Origin: an uncultured beta proteobacterium
Lineage (GTDB): Bacteria; Pseudomonadota; Gammaproteobacteria; Burkholderiales; Burkholderiaceae
DNA: 47,205 nucleotides
Direction of reading: 5' to 3'
NCBI GenBank assembly: GCA_903944725.1
Contig: CAJASX010000066.1
Coordinates: 1-47,205 of the forward strand
Shown: in pieces, positions 1 through 10,313 of the stretch
How the letters are laid out: every line of letters begins with the position of its first letter
Position numbering within the stretch: the first letter of the stretch is position 1
Translations under genes and position numbers: made by a program
The notes under the pieces: model-generated
What the model was told of the DNA's origin: nothing
Seen by the model: only the letters and a program-made list of their open reading frames with translations
The model's database searches: none

Positions 1-24
1 AGCAATAAAAGAAAAATGCTGCAT
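1..24 (-). CDS. N-terminal fragment of a riboswitch-controlled gene (product unknown)
   Basis: Only the first eight codons (reading MQHFSFIA) fall in the window; the gene continues off the left edge. It is placed by the cobalamin riboswitch upstream on the same strand and by an ATG with an open frame to the edge. The hydrophobic start would fit a signal peptide. Genes under such riboswitches in proteobacteria are often B12 transporters (btuB) or B12-related enzymes, but the product cannot be read here. I see no strong Shine-Dalgarno sequence directly upstream, so the start is uncertain. Confidence 0.4.
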
Positions 25-189
25 GGTAAAAATCCCGCACTAAGAACACTAAGCCAACTTCCCCGTTAGCCGAGTCGAACAGAATTTTAGGTCGAGAAAT
101 AGCACGTCAATGGAGCAAGGCGAAAAGCAGTTAAAGATACTCAACCGGCCATTGCTGCAATTGGCGCGCGAAGTTCCCCGTCCGCAAAA

Positions 190-413
190 TTCCACCTGTC
201 TTGGCCGGTATCCGGGCTAACGAGTTTCAGAAATTTGGCCTTCCCATGTAATTGACGTACACAGTGGCTTATTCAAATTCTGCGTATCAATAAGATGCTC
301 TTTAATTGACACACTCGCTTACCGTTGCGGGGGCAGCACACGTTTGATTAGTGTTTCCCGTTTAACTTCTTTACCCAGTTGGTACTAGGCAAAAAAGCAC
401 CACGACCCAGGCA
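190..413 (-). promoter_or_regulatory. Cobalamin riboswitch (AdoCbl/B12 aptamer)
   Basis: Read on the minus strand, this stretch holds the conserved elements of the cobalamin aptamer in order: GGTGC near 401-397, GGGAA near 359-355, the B12-box core CTGCCCCCGCAACGG at about 335-321, AGCCACTG at 269-262, GGGAAGGC near 245-238 and AGCCCGGATACCGGCC at 218-203. P1 can close between about 411-403 and 200-195. The class normally represses its downstream gene when adenosylcobalamin binds, by sequestering the ribosome binding site or terminating transcription. The 165 bases between the aptamer and the ATG at 24 would be the expression platform. They contain two near-copies of an ACGGGGAA-type motif at about 180-172 and 66-58. 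Confidence 0.9.
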
Positions 414-450
414 GTTTACCTGATTGCGTAAACGGTTCTACAATATAGCT

Positions 451-503
451 TGCAGACCGCTAGATTCTCTCCTTAGAGGGAGCTCTACCATTGAGCTTCT
501 GCA
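451..503 (-). other. tRNA-like relic (D-arm only), otherwise featureless upstream DNA
   Basis: On the minus strand this stretch has a perfect tRNA-type D-arm, AGCTC-AATGGTA-GAGCT (497-481), inside six-base arms TGCAGA (503-498) and TCTGCA (456-451). There is no TTCGA T-loop, no convincing anticodon stem and no CCA end, so it is not a functional tRNA. It may be a decayed tRNA or a chance structure. It lies just upstream of a TATATT box (447-442) that could serve the riboswitch transcript. I see nothing else in 414-536 except the leader of the next gene. Confidence 0.25.
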
Positions 504-536
504 GGATTTGTGAGAAAGACCTAAACCCCAGAATTG

Positions 537-1154
537 ATGACCCTACTCGAAAACCACCCAGAAAAAAACGTGATTCGCTTGCAGTTGAGTCAAAATGTGA
601 TTTTGCAGCACCTTGACTCTGAAAGCATGTCAGAACTTCTGGACCTCATTGAAATTGCTGATTTAAAGAAAACTGAAATTTTGCTCCACCAAGGCGATAC
701 ACAAATGGAGCAGTACTTTGTGTTGGATGGCATCTTAAAGCGCATTGTTTCGAGTGCCGATGCCAAAGAAATGATTTTGCGTTTTGCAATTGAAAAAGAC
801 ATTGAAACCAGTTACGCCGCATGGCGACTAAAAACCGCTGCCCCTTACAGCATCGCTTGTGTTACTAAAGCGCGGGTTGCGCGTATGCCCTTAAAAAAAT
901 GGGTTGATTTTTTAGATCGGCGTCAAAAAATTAAAGATAGTTTTGAATTTGAAGTAATGCGTCTAATGAGTGAAATCATGGCCCATACCATTACCTTGCA
1001 TATGCTTGATGCCCCAGGGCGGGTAGAGCGATTTGTGCGGAAGTATGCCTACCTCTTTGAGTTATTGCCCAAAAAAGAGCTTGCGGCCTATCTCAACTTA
1101 TCTCCCGAGACCTTAAGCCGCTTAAAAAATAAGCACAAAGAACTTTTTTTGTAG
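537..1154 (+). CDS. Crp/Fnr-family transcriptional regulator, probable oxalate-gene activator
   Basis: This 205-residue protein has a cyclic-nucleotide-binding-type beta-barrel over about residues 20-120, a long dimerisation helix over about 125-160, and a C-terminal winged helix-turn-helix that stops almost directly after the recognition helix. That helix contains E191-T-L-S194-R195, the same E-x-x-S-R pattern that FNR uses to read TTGA half-sites. The sensor domain has a single Cys, so it cannot carry an FNR-type 4Fe-4S cluster; the ligand is unknown. The ATG at 537 is preferred over the adjoining TTG at 534. The gene lies next to oxc, with a TTGAC-N4-GTCAA site between them, which points to local control of oxalate catabolism. 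The family call is sure; target and ligand are inferred. Confidence 0.8.
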   Translation: MTLLENHPEKNVIRLQLSQNVILQHLDSESMSELLDLIEIADLKKTEILLHQGDTQMEQYFVLDGILKRIVSSADAKEMILRFAIEKDIETSYAAWRLKTAAPYSIACVTKARVARMPLKKWVDFLDRRQKIKDSFEFEVMRLMSEIMAHTITLHMLDAPGRVERFVRKYAYLFELLPKKELAAYLNLSPETLSRLKNKHKELFL

Positions 1155-1163
1155 ATTTTAGAA

Positions 1164-1200
1164 TGGGCCAAAATAGCCCAATTTTGGCGATTTTGGGCTA
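1164..1200 (+). other. Competing hairpins after the regulator gene
   Basis: Three mutually complementary blocks follow the stop codon: TGGGC at 1164-1168, TAGCCCAA at 1174-1181 and TTGGGCTA at 1193-1200. The middle block can pair with either neighbour, giving a 5-bp or an 8-bp stem. There is no long T-tract after either, so it is a poor intrinsic terminator on the plus strand. It may end the regulator transcript weakly or simply be structured spacer. Confidence 0.35.
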
Positions 1201-1202
1201 AC

Positions 1203-1244
1203 TTGACGCAAGTCAATGCGCTTCAAAATACCTAAGCCTAAGAT
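1203..1244 (+). promoter_or_regulatory. FNR-type operator and class II promoter of oxc
   Basis: A perfect dyad, TTGACGCAAGTCAA, lies at 1203-1216 and matches the FNR/ANR/DNR pattern TTGAY-N4-RTCAA. Its centre is at 1209.5. A TAAGAT hexamer at 1239-1244 sits exactly where the -10 element would be if the dyad were centred at -41.5, the standard class II activator position, giving a start near 1251. Activation by the adjacent Crp/Fnr protein is the simplest reading; a genomic FNR/ANR homologue is the alternative. Confidence 0.65.
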
Positions 1245-1309
1245 TTGCGTTATTGCATTAAGACCCTTTAATATTGGGCTTTAAACGCAGACAAATAGAC
1301 TAAAAATAT

Positions 1310-3022
1310 ATGACAAATGACACTCAAACCCCCGTATTAACTGACGGCTTTCATCTTGTAATTGACGCCCTTAAACTCAATGATATTCACACCATTTTTG
1401 GCTTGGTTGGTATTCCGATTACCGACTTAGCCCGCTTGGCTCAGGCTGAAGGTATGCGTTTTATTGGCTTTCGCCATGAACAGCATGCCGGCAATGCAGC
1501 CGCAATTGCTGGTTACATGACGCAAAAGCCGGGTATTTGTTTAACTGTTTCTGCTCCTGGCTTTTTAAATGGCCTGACAGCACTCGCTAACGCCACTACC
1601 AATTGTTTTCCCATGATCTTAATTAGCGGCTCGAGCGAGCGCGAAATTGTGGATTTACAGCAGGGCGATTATGAAGAAATGGATCAACTGAACAACGCAC
1701 GCCCTTATGCTAAGGCAGCCTATCGCATTAATAAGGCTGAGGATATTGGTATTGGCATTGCTCGGGCAATTCGGGCAGCAGTGTCGGGGCGTCCCGGCGG
1801 CGTTTACTTAGATTTGCCCGCAGAGTTATTGGGGCAATCGATTGATGCCGAAAAGGGTAAAAAATCGTTAGTCAAAGTGGTTGACCCCGTACCCCGCCAA
1901 ATTCCTGCGCCAGAAGCGATTCAACGTGCAATCGATGTTCTTAAAGGCGCAAAGCGCCCCTTAATTTTATTGGGCAAAGGTGCAGCTTACGCGCAAGCTG
2001 ACGCTGAAATTCGTCAGTTTGTAGAGATTTCTGGCATTCCTTACTTACCTATGTCGATGGCTAAAGGCTTATTACCAGATACCCACCCACAATGTGTTTC
2101 GGCTACCCGTTCTTACGTCTTGGCTGAGGCCGATGTCGTTATCCTTATTGGCGCACGTTTGAATTGGTTGTTAGCTCACGGTAAAGGCAAGACTTGGGGA
2201 AGTGTACCCAAACAATTTATTCAAATCGATATTTCGCCAACAGAAATTGATAGCAATGTCGCCATTGCCGCACCACTTATTGGCGATGTAGGTTCATGCG
2301 TTGCTGCGCTCTTAGCCGCCATGGGGTCAAACTTTCCTAGACCTAACGACGCTTGGATTGGCGATATAACTGATCGTAAAGACAAAAATATTGCCAAGAT
2401 GGCAGTGACTTTAGAACAAAATCCAACGCCGATGAATTTTCATAGCGCTTTACGGGCAATTCGCGATGTGCTGAAAAATCGACCAGATATTAATGTGGTG
2501 AATGAAGGCGCCAACACGCTCGATTTTGCGCGCAGCATTATTAATATGTACCAACCTCGCAAACGCTTTGATTCAGGTACCTGGGGAATCATGGGTATTG
2601 GGATGGGCTACGCCATTGGCGCAGCGGTAACCAGCGGTTTACCAGTGGTGGCAATTGAGGGCGATAGCGCTTTTGGTTTTAGCGGCATGGAACTTGAAAC
2701 CATCTGCCGTTATAACTTACCAGTGACCACCATTGTTTTTAATAACAATGGTGTATATCGTGGTACCGATGTAAATCCTACTGGTGGTGCAGATGTTGCA
2801 CCTACCGTGTTTGTGAAAGGTATTCGCTACGACAAAATGATTGAAGCCTTTGGTGGTATTGGCTATAACGTAACGACTCCAGAAGAGCTAAGCAAAGCTC
2901 TTACGGATGCCATTGCCGCTGGTAAGCCTGCTTTAATTAACGCGGTGATTGATGAGACTGCAGGTACCGAAAGTGGCCGCCTGACAAATCTCAATCCATC
3001 TAGCGCAGCTAAAAAGAAATAA
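1310..3022 (+). CDS. oxc: Oxalyl-CoA decarboxylase
   Basis: This is a 570-residue thiamine-diphosphate enzyme that converts oxalyl-CoA to formyl-CoA and CO2 in the cytoplasm. The N-terminal pyrimidine-binding domain has the catalytic Glu57 ([12 protein letters not shown]). A central domain covers about residues 200-340, and the C-terminal pyrophosphate-binding domain carries the GDS...NNN metal/ThDP motif (G451-D-S to N478-N-N). Length and motifs fit oxalyl-CoA decarboxylase rather than acetolactate synthase, and the frc gene immediately downstream settles it. The gene follows the FNR-type promoter and begins the oxalate operon. The usual caveat of mistaking it for 2-hydroxyacyl-CoA lyase is weakened by the neighbourhood. 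Confidence 0.93.
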   Translation: MTNDTQTPVLTDGFHLVIDALKLNDIHTIFGLVGIPITDLARLAQAEGMRFIGFRHEQHAGNAAAIAGYMTQKPGICLTVSAPGFLNGLTALANATTNCFPMILISGSSEREIVDLQQGDYEEMDQLNNARPYAKAAYRINKAEDIGIGIARAIRAAVSGRPGGVYLDLPAELLGQSIDAEKGKKSLVKVVDPVPRQIPAPEAIQRAIDVLKGAKRPLILLGKGAAYAQADAEIRQFVEISGIPYLPMSMAKGLLPDTHPQCVSATRSYVLAEADVVILIGARLNWLLAHGKGKTWGSVPKQFIQIDISPTEIDSNVAIAAPLIGDVGSCVAALLAAMGSNFPRPNDAWIGDITDRKDKNIAKMAVTLEQNPTPMNFHSALRAIRDVLKNRPDINVVNEGANTLDFARSIINMYQPRKRFDSGTWGIMGIGMGYAIGAAVTSGLPVVAIEGDSAFGFSGMELETICRYNLPVTTIVFNNNGVYRGTDVNPTGGADVAPTVFVKGIRYDKMIEAFGGIGYNVTTPEELSKALTDAIAAGKPALINAVIDETAGTESGRLTNLNPSSAAKKK

Positions 3023-3062
3023 ATATTGATAACTTAATCGATTTAGACCAAGGAACTGCATT

Positions 3063-3113
3063 ATGACTAAACCATTAGCCCGCCATCAGGGCACACACAC
3101 TTATATTTACTAA
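3063..3113 (+). CDS. Possible 16-codon leader peptide between oxc and frc
   Basis: A short frame (MTKPLARHQGTHTYIY) starts at an ATG preceded by AAGGA at a plausible distance and ends at TAA. It resembles no family I know. It may be a translated leader, a remnant of a lost gene, or chance; the ribosome binding site is the only positive evidence. Confidence 0.2.
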   Translation: MTKPLARHQGTHTYIY

Positions 3114-3152
3114 GCTAAAATGAAATTTTTGTGACTTTTTAGGATTAAATCA

Positions 3153-4400
3153 ATGGCAAAAGCGCTTGATGGTGTAAAAATTTTAGATTTCACGCATGTG
3201 CAATCGGGCCCTACCTGCACTCAATTATTAGCCTGGTTTGGTGCTGATGTAATTAAGGTAGAGCGTTCGGGTGAGGGCGATGCTACACGTGGTCAACTGC
3301 GTGATGTGCCTGATGCCGATAGTTTATATTTTACCATGCTGAACCACAATAAACGTTCGCTGACAGTAAATACTAAAACGCCTGAGGGCAAAGAAATTTT
3401 AGAGCGCCTGATTAAAGAGTGCGATGTGCTGGTTGAAAATTTTGCTCCTGGTGCCCTTGATCGCATGGGTTTTACATGGGAACGTATTCAAGAGATAAAT
3501 CCTAAAATGATTATGGCTTCTGTAAAAGGTTTTGGTCCTGGTCCATTTGAAGATTGCAAAGTATATGAAAACGTTGCTCAATGTGCGGGTGGCTCGGCTT
3601 CAACTACGGGTTTTGATGATGGTCCCCCCACGGTAACTGGTGCTCAAATTGGTGATAGTGGCACTGGCTTGCATCTGGCTTTAGGAATTGTTACTGCTTT
3701 ATATCAGCGCACCCATTCTGGTAAAGGCCAGAAAGTCTTGGCGGCCATGCAAGATGCAGTCTTGAATTTATGTCGTGTGAAGTTGCGTGATCAACAGCGT
3801 TTAGATCGCACTGGGGTATTGAAAGAATTTCCCCAATATCCTAATGGTCACTTTGGCGATGCTGTTCCCCGCTCAGGCAATGCTTCTGGCGGTGGGCAAC
3901 CAGGTTGGATTTTGAAATGCAAGGGCTGGGAAACCGATCCAAATTCTTATATCTATGTGGTGGTGCAGGCGCCAATATGGGAGGGTATTTGTAAGGTAAT
4001 TGGGCGTGAAGATTGGATTACTGATCCCGATTACGCCAAACCCGTGGCTCGCTTGCCAAGACTGATGGGTATTTTTGCTGAAATTGAAAAATGGACGATT
4101 CAGCATTCGAAGTTTGATGTGATGAATACGCTCAATAAGTACGATGTGCCTTGTGGTCCAATTTTATCGATGAAAGAATTGGCCGAAGAGCCTGCCTTAC
4201 GCGCAACAGGTACGATCGTTGAGGTTGATCATCCAGTGCGTGGCAAGTACCTTACGGTTGGTAATCCAATTAAACTATCAGATAGCATTACGGAAGTCAC
4301 TCGCTCACCCTTGCTAGGCGAGCATACCGATGAAATTTTGCGAGAACTAGGCTTTAGCTTGGAAGAGCTGGCGGCCCTACGGGCCAAGGAAGTAATTTAA
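3153..4400 (+). CDS. frc: Formyl-CoA:oxalate CoA-transferase
   Basis: This 415-residue class III (CaiB/BaiF) CoA-transferase moves CoA from formyl-CoA to oxalate, giving oxalyl-CoA for Oxc and releasing formate. The N-terminal Rossmann part begins [16 protein letters not shown]. The nucleophilic Asp is D168 in AQIGDSGTG (D169 in the Oxalobacter enzyme). The glycine loop that closes over the active site is [11 protein letters not shown] near residues 241-251. The length is close to the family's 428. It follows oxc by 130 bases, with a weak AGGA-type ribosome site, and is followed 40 bases later by the formyl-transferase-like gene, so the three are probably co-transcribed. Confidence 0.93.
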   Translation: MAKALDGVKILDFTHVQSGPTCTQLLAWFGADVIKVERSGEGDATRGQLRDVPDADSLYFTMLNHNKRSLTVNTKTPEGKEILERLIKECDVLVENFAPGALDRMGFTWERIQEINPKMIMASVKGFGPGPFEDCKVYENVAQCAGGSASTTGFDDGPPTVTGAQIGDSGTGLHLALGIVTALYQRTHSGKGQKVLAAMQDAVLNLCRVKLRDQQRLDRTGVLKEFPQYPNGHFGDAVPRSGNASGGGQPGWILKCKGWETDPNSYIYVVVQAPIWEGICKVIGREDWITDPDYAKPVARLPRLMGIFAEIEKWTIQHSKFDVMNTLNKYDVPCGPILSMKELAEEPALRATGTIVEVDHPVRGKYLTVGNPIKLSDSITEVTRSPLLGEHTDEILRELGFSLEELAALRAKEVI

Positions 4401-4440
4401 GTAGCATTTAAATTTGGGAACTTAATTAAAGGGGTGCCGC

Positions 4441-5382
4441 ATGCGTATAGCCTTAATTGGTAGTCAAGATTTTGGTAAGGCGGCATTAGAAGCCTTTTTA
4501 AAACGAGGTGATGAAGTGGTGGCAGTTTTTTGCCCACCCGATAATCCCAAGTCAAGCAAGCCCGAGGTCCTTAAAGAAGCTGCGTTGGCGTTGGGCTTAA
4601 AGCCGTTGCAATTTACTTCACTTAAATCAGCCGAAGCTGCTCAAGCCTTAATCGATAGCAAAGCTGAGATTGGGGTAATGGCTTATGTATTACAGTTTGT
4701 GCCTCAAGAATTTGTCAAGATTCCACAATTTGGCATGATTCAGTATCACCCTTCATTACTCCCACGTTATCGTGGCCCTAGCGCCATTAATTGGGCGATT
4801 GCCTTGGGTGAAACTAAAACTGGCCTCACAATTTTTCGACCTAGCGATGGCCTTGATGAAGGCGCTGTTATCTTACAAAAAGAAGTTGCGATTGGCGCTA
4901 ACGATACTTTAGGTAAAGTCTATTTTGATCAACTTTTCCCTTTGGGAATAACTGCACTGATCGAGGCGGCTGACTTGGTAGTGGCCGGTAAACATAGCGA
5001 GCAAATTCAAGACGAAACACAAGCTAATTACGAGGGCTGGTTCGATCAAGCCGCCACTCGCATCTATTGGACAACTCATGTGCAGCGAATTCACGATTTG
5101 ATTCGGGCTGCTAACCCAGCGCCTGGGGCATGGATGACCGTTGGCGGTGAAAAAATCCAAATTTTTGATGCTGTCAAACACGTGACCCGAACCTTTTCTG
5201 CGGTACGTGGTAAACCTGGGGTAGTAACAGAAATTTCCCCACAAGCCATTTTCATTGCCTGCCATGGTGGCGAAATTGAAATACTTAAAGCGAAGTCAGC
5301 TAAAGTTGCGAATGGTAGCAAAGTTAGCGGCGCTGAATTAGCGGCTGGCTTGGGATTACAGCTTGGCCAAAGTTTGGATTAG
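4441..5382 (+). CDS. Stand-alone ALDH1L1-type formyl hydrolase/transferase (FMT fold) of the oxalate operon
   Basis: The 313-residue protein has the formyl-transferase N domain (Rossmann start MRIALIGSQDFG, then YHPSLLPRYRG and GLDEGAVILQKE) and an FMT-type C domain. It resembles the N-terminal 10-formyl-THF hydrolase domain of ALDH1L1 more than methionyl-tRNA formyltransferase. His103 and Asp139 keep the 36-residue spacing of H106/D142 in ALDH1L1. The Asn of the FMT motif N-x-H is Gln101 here. The late stretches YEGWFDQAATRIYW and PAPGAW also follow ALDH1L1. There is no dehydrogenase or carrier domain. Sitting after oxc and frc, it may hydrolyse or transfer the formyl group of formyl-CoA or formyl-THF. 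Fold and operon link are firm; the substrate is inferred. Confidence 0.75.
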   Translation: MRIALIGSQDFGKAALEAFLKRGDEVVAVFCPPDNPKSSKPEVLKEAALALGLKPLQFTSLKSAEAAQALIDSKAEIGVMAYVLQFVPQEFVKIPQFGMIQYHPSLLPRYRGPSAINWAIALGETKTGLTIFRPSDGLDEGAVILQKEVAIGANDTLGKVYFDQLFPLGITALIEAADLVVAGKHSEQIQDETQANYEGWFDQAATRIYWTTHVQRIHDLIRAANPAPGAWMTVGGEKIQIFDAVKHVTRTFSAVRGKPGVVTEISPQAIFIACHGGEIEILKAKSAKVANGSKVSGAELAAGLGLQLGQSLD

Positions 5383-5482
5383 TTATTATGGGAATCAATT
5401 TTTAGGCATCATTGGGTTAGCAAAAAAAGTATTAAATCCACCCTTATAAATCGGTAGCTATTAATAAATAGGTAGACAAAAA

Positions 5483-6469
5483 ATGTTGAAGTTCTCTATT
5501 CAGGTTTGGCTTGCTTTCGTCTTGAGTTTGACAACTAGTTTTTGTTTTTCACAAACGGTTATGGGAACTGCCTTTCCAACTCGCACTGTGACTTTAGTAG
5601 TTCCTTTCCCGCCGGGCGGCGGTACTGATGTGGGCGCACGTTTAATAGCGCAAAAATTATCAGCAAAATGGGGCCAATCTGTCGTGGTTGAGAATAAAGG
5701 CGGTGCCGCTGGCATGGTGGGCTCTGACTATGTTAGTAAAGCAAAGCCAGATGGCTACACGCTTTTAGTCGGCAATGTTGGTACCTTATCGATCAACCCT
5801 TCACTCTATAAAAAAATGCCTTATGACGCTGAAAAAGCATTTACACCGGTCAGCATGATTGCAGAATTACCCTTTTTTTTGTTGGTTAATCCCAATTTTC
5901 CTGCTAAATCGATTAAAGAATTTATTGCGATCGCGAAAGCAAAACCGGGCAAAGTAAGTTATGCCAGCTCGGGTAGCGGTGGCGGGCCACATATTGCTGC
6001 TGAAGTATTTGAAAAAATGGCTGGTGTTGATTTACTACATGTGCCCTATAAGGGTGGAGGCCCTGCGGCAGCTGATGTGATGGCTGGTCATGTAGACATG
6101 TATTTTGCAACGGTACTTGAATCGCTGGGCGCGGTCAAAACCGGCAAGTTTACAGCGCTTGGAGTCAGCACCTTAACAAGGTCGCCGGCATTGCCTGAGT
6201 TGCCAACAATTGCTGAGTCGGGCGTGCCTGGATATGATTCTGGTTCATGGATTGGTGTAGTGGCACCTGCGGGTACTCCAGTTGCAATTATTGATAAAGT
6301 GGCTAACGATATGCGCGAGGTGATTGCTGAACCCGAAACTCGCCAAACCTTAATTCAACAGGGGGCAACTCCTTTATCGCTAAGTCCAGCTGCCTTTAAA
6401 GCACGTATTGATAATGATCGGCAACGCTATAGCAAGGTCATACAAGATGCTAATATTCAAATTGAATAA
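5483..6469 (+). CDS. Tripartite tricarboxylate transporter receptor (Bug/TctC family)
   Basis: This 328-residue periplasmic solute-binding protein has a signal peptide (hydrophobic residues 8-25) and the family's opening TRTVTLVVPFPPGGGTD. It also has the HVPYKGGGPAAADVMAGHVDMYF block typical of Bug proteins. Bug proteins bind small carboxylates and usually deliver them to a TctA/TctB pair; none is adjacent. It follows the oxalate genes by 100 bases on the same strand, so it may bind oxalate or a related dicarboxylate and use membrane partners encoded elsewhere, possibly tctBA at 34707-36764. It is not obviously expressed from its own promoter. Confidence 0.85.
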   Translation: MLKFSIQVWLAFVLSLTTSFCFSQTVMGTAFPTRTVTLVVPFPPGGGTDVGARLIAQKLSAKWGQSVVVENKGGAAGMVGSDYVSKAKPDGYTLLVGNVGTLSINPSLYKKMPYDAEKAFTPVSMIAELPFFLLVNPNFPAKSIKEFIAIAKAKPGKVSYASSGSGGGPHIAAEVFEKMAGVDLLHVPYKGGGPAAADVMAGHVDMYFATVLESLGAVKTGKFTALGVSTLTRSPALPELPTIAESGVPGYDSGSWIGVVAPAGTPVAIIDKVANDMREVIAEPETRQTLIQQGATPLSLSPAAFKARIDNDRQRYSKVIQDANIQIE

Positions 6470-6495
6470 AAAATCCTGGGATTAAAGCCCCGCAT

Positions 6496-8178
<1,683 letters not shown>

Positions 8179-8186
<8 letters not shown>

Positions 8187-8367
8187 TGGAATAGACGTAA
8201 GCCCGCTGCTTTATTGTGGCGTTAAGGGTGCGACGCTGATCTTCAGCACTTAGGGGATTTTTATCCCACAAAAGCGCGCGGCCAGCTTGCTGACTTGCTT
8301 CTAAATTAGGTTGATCTATCTTAAGTTGTGCTAGAAAGCGGGTGATATCAGATTGATATTTTTTCAT
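8179..8367 (-). CDS. DUF3460 family small protein
   Basis: This 62-residue protein matches the betaproteobacterial DUF3460 family: it begins KKYQSDITRFLAQLK and contains GRALLWDKNPLS, the family's signature. No transmembrane segment or signal peptide is visible. The function is unknown. Its overlap with scpA is typical of Burkholderiales and marks it as the first gene of the scpA-panC operon. Confidence 0.85.
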
Positions 8368-8501
8368 AGATATGCTAATTTTCTTAATATTTTCAATGAG
8401 TTATGCTACTTACTAGTGGATGAAATCGGGTTTACTGCCCACCATTATTAACGATTTTAAGACCAGTTAATCTGCTTTATGCCAACCCTAGGTTTAATGC
8501 T

Positions 8502-10196
8502 TTATTGATTCGCTGCAATCAGTGCTTCAATTTGGCTGGCCTCAACACGCCCCATTAAATGTTGGTAGGGCCGAATTGGATTTTTGCTGCTTAACGGTAC
8601 AGTGATGTCTTGCCATTGTTGGGGAGGCAAGGCTAAAAATTGCTCTACTCCAATTGCAAGTTGAGGTAGCACGGGTTTTAAATAAAGACTTAGAGCGCGA
8701 AAGGCTTCGAGCGTGATACTACAAACAGTCTGTAGTTCTGCTTGACGAGCAGGATCTTTAGCGAGTTCCCATGGTTTTTGTTCATCTACAAAAGCATTGA
8801 CTTGATCGGCTAATTCCATCACCAACCTTAATGCTTTAGCAAATTCACGTGTTTCATATAGCATGGTAATTGGTTCGCTAGCAGCTCGAATTTGATTAAG
8901 CAAGGGGTGCGACATAGCTGCATCGGCAACTTGCCCAGCAAATTGCTTGATTAAAAATCCAGCACTACGACTAGCGATGTTGACATATTTACCGATTAAG
9001 TCGCTATTGACACGCGCGACAAAATCTTGCAAATTTAAATCTAAGTCTTCCATGCTGGCATTAAGTTTGGTTGCGAAGTAGTAGCGTAACCATTCTGGAT
9101 TGAAGCCAGTTGTGATGACACTATGCGCTGAAATTAGAGTGCCGCGCGACTTGCTCATTTTTTCGCCGTCAACCGTGAGAAAGCCATGAGCAAAAACATT
9201 AGTTGGTGTGCGATAGCCTGAAAAATGCAGGGTTGCTGGCCAAAAAAGGGTGTGGAAATAGAGAATATCTTTACCGATAAAATGATATTGCTCGGTCGTT
9301 GAATCGGGCTTAACCCATTCTTCAAAATTCAAGCCTTTTTGTTGGCAATAGTTGAGAAAGCTAGCGTAATAACCAATTGGGGCATCAAGCCAGACATAAA
9401 AATATTTGCCTGGTGCATCGGGAATTTCAAAACCAAAATAAGGGGCATCGCGGGAAATATCCCAATCGCTTAATTTGCTTTCGCCGACTTCGCCAACCCA
9501 CTCTTTCATTTTATTGCGGGCTTCGGCTTGTAAAGGAGTTTTGACTTGTGTCCAAGCACGTAAAAAAGTCTCGCAACGGTGGTCAGAGAGTTTAAAGAAA
9601 TAATGTTCTGTAGCTTTGCGAATAGGGGTTGCACCACTAAGCACTGAGTAGGGATTTTTTAAGTCGGTGGGCGCATAAGTTGCGCCGCATTTTTCGCAGG
9701 AGTCGCCGTACTGATCGGCAGCATCACATTTAGGGCAATTGCCTTTAATAAAGCGATCGGGTAAAAACATTTCTTTAACGGGGTCATAAGCTTGTTGAAT
9801 AGTGCGCTTTTCTATTAAGCCCGCGTCACGTAACTTGAGGTAAATAGCACTTGCTAAAGATTGATTTTCAGGACTGTCGGTGGTGTAATAGTTATCAAAA
9901 GATACATGGAAGGCATCAAAATCACGTTTGTGCTCTTGCCAGACTGTGGTGATTAATTCTTGTGGACTAATGCCTTCTTGTTCGGCGCGCAACATAATTG
10001 GCGTGCCGTGGGTATCGTCGGCGCACACATAGTGAATTTCGTGGCCCCTTAGGCGTTGAAAGCGCACCCAAATATCGGTTTGAATATATTCAACCAAATG
10101 GCCTATATGAATTTGTCCATTGGCATAGGGTAGGGCCGAAGTCACTAACATGCGGCGCTGCACGTGGGGCAGCTGGTTTGGTGGAAGGCTACTCAT
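8502..10196 (-). CDS. metG: Methionyl-tRNA synthetase, short form without C-terminal tRNA-binding domain
   Basis: This class I synthetase charges tRNA-Met. It has HIGH (QIHIGHL), a Cys4 zinc knuckle ([17 protein letters not shown]) in the connective domain, and KMSKS in [10 protein letters not shown]. The protein ends after the helical anticodon-binding domain; the EMAP-II-like dimerising domain seen in the roughly 677-residue E. coli enzyme is missing. The open frame extends to a TTG at 10265, but the added residues include a 12-base tandem repeat and are not conserved-looking. I therefore choose the ATG at 10196 (MSSLPPNQ), 24 codons in; a start at the next Met ([12 protein letters not shown]) is also possible. 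Confidence 0.92.
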   Translation of the reverse strand: MSSLPPNQLPHVQRRMLVTSALPYANGQIHIGHLVEYIQTDIWVRFQRLRGHEIHYVCADDTHGTPIMLRAEQEGISPQELITTVWQEHKRDFDAFHVSFDNYYTTDSPENQSLASAIYLKLRDAGLIEKRTIQQAYDPVKEMFLPDRFIKGNCPKCDAADQYGDSCEKCGATYAPTDLKNPYSVLSGATPIRKATEHYFFKLSDHRCETFLRAWTQVKTPLQAEARNKMKEWVGEVGESKLSDWDISRDAPYFGFEIPDAPGKYFYVWLDAPIGYYASFLNYCQQKGLNFEEWVKPDSTTEQYHFIGKDILYFHTLFWPATLHFSGYRTPTNVFAHGFLTVDGEKMSKSRGTLISAHSVITTGFNPEWLRYYFATKLNASMEDLDLNLQDFVARVNSDLIGKYVNIASRSAGFLIKQFAGQVADAAMSHPLLNQIRAASEPITMLYETREFAKALRLVMELADQVNAFVDEQKPWELAKDPARQAELQTVCSITLEAFRALSLYLKPVLPQLAIGVEQFLALPPQQWQDITVPLSSKNPIRPYQHLMGRVEASQIEALIAANQ

Positions 10197-10220
10197 TCGG
10201 AATTCAATCACTTTACTAAT

Positions 10221-10244
10221 ATCGGTATCTAGATCGGTATCTAG
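10221..10244. repeat. Perfect 12-base tandem duplication upstream of metG
   Basis: The unit ATCGGTATCTAG occurs twice without mismatch, in the divergent spacer between metG and fdhD. If metG began at the upstream TTG it would encode DTD-LDTD. It is more likely non-coding leader DNA, possibly a recent slippage event. Confidence 0.8.
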
Positions 10245-10313
10245 CACTAGGTTATAAAAGCTCAATTATGATGCTTCAGCAGTAATTTTAGTCTGCGGTT
10301 AAAGTGGTGAGCC

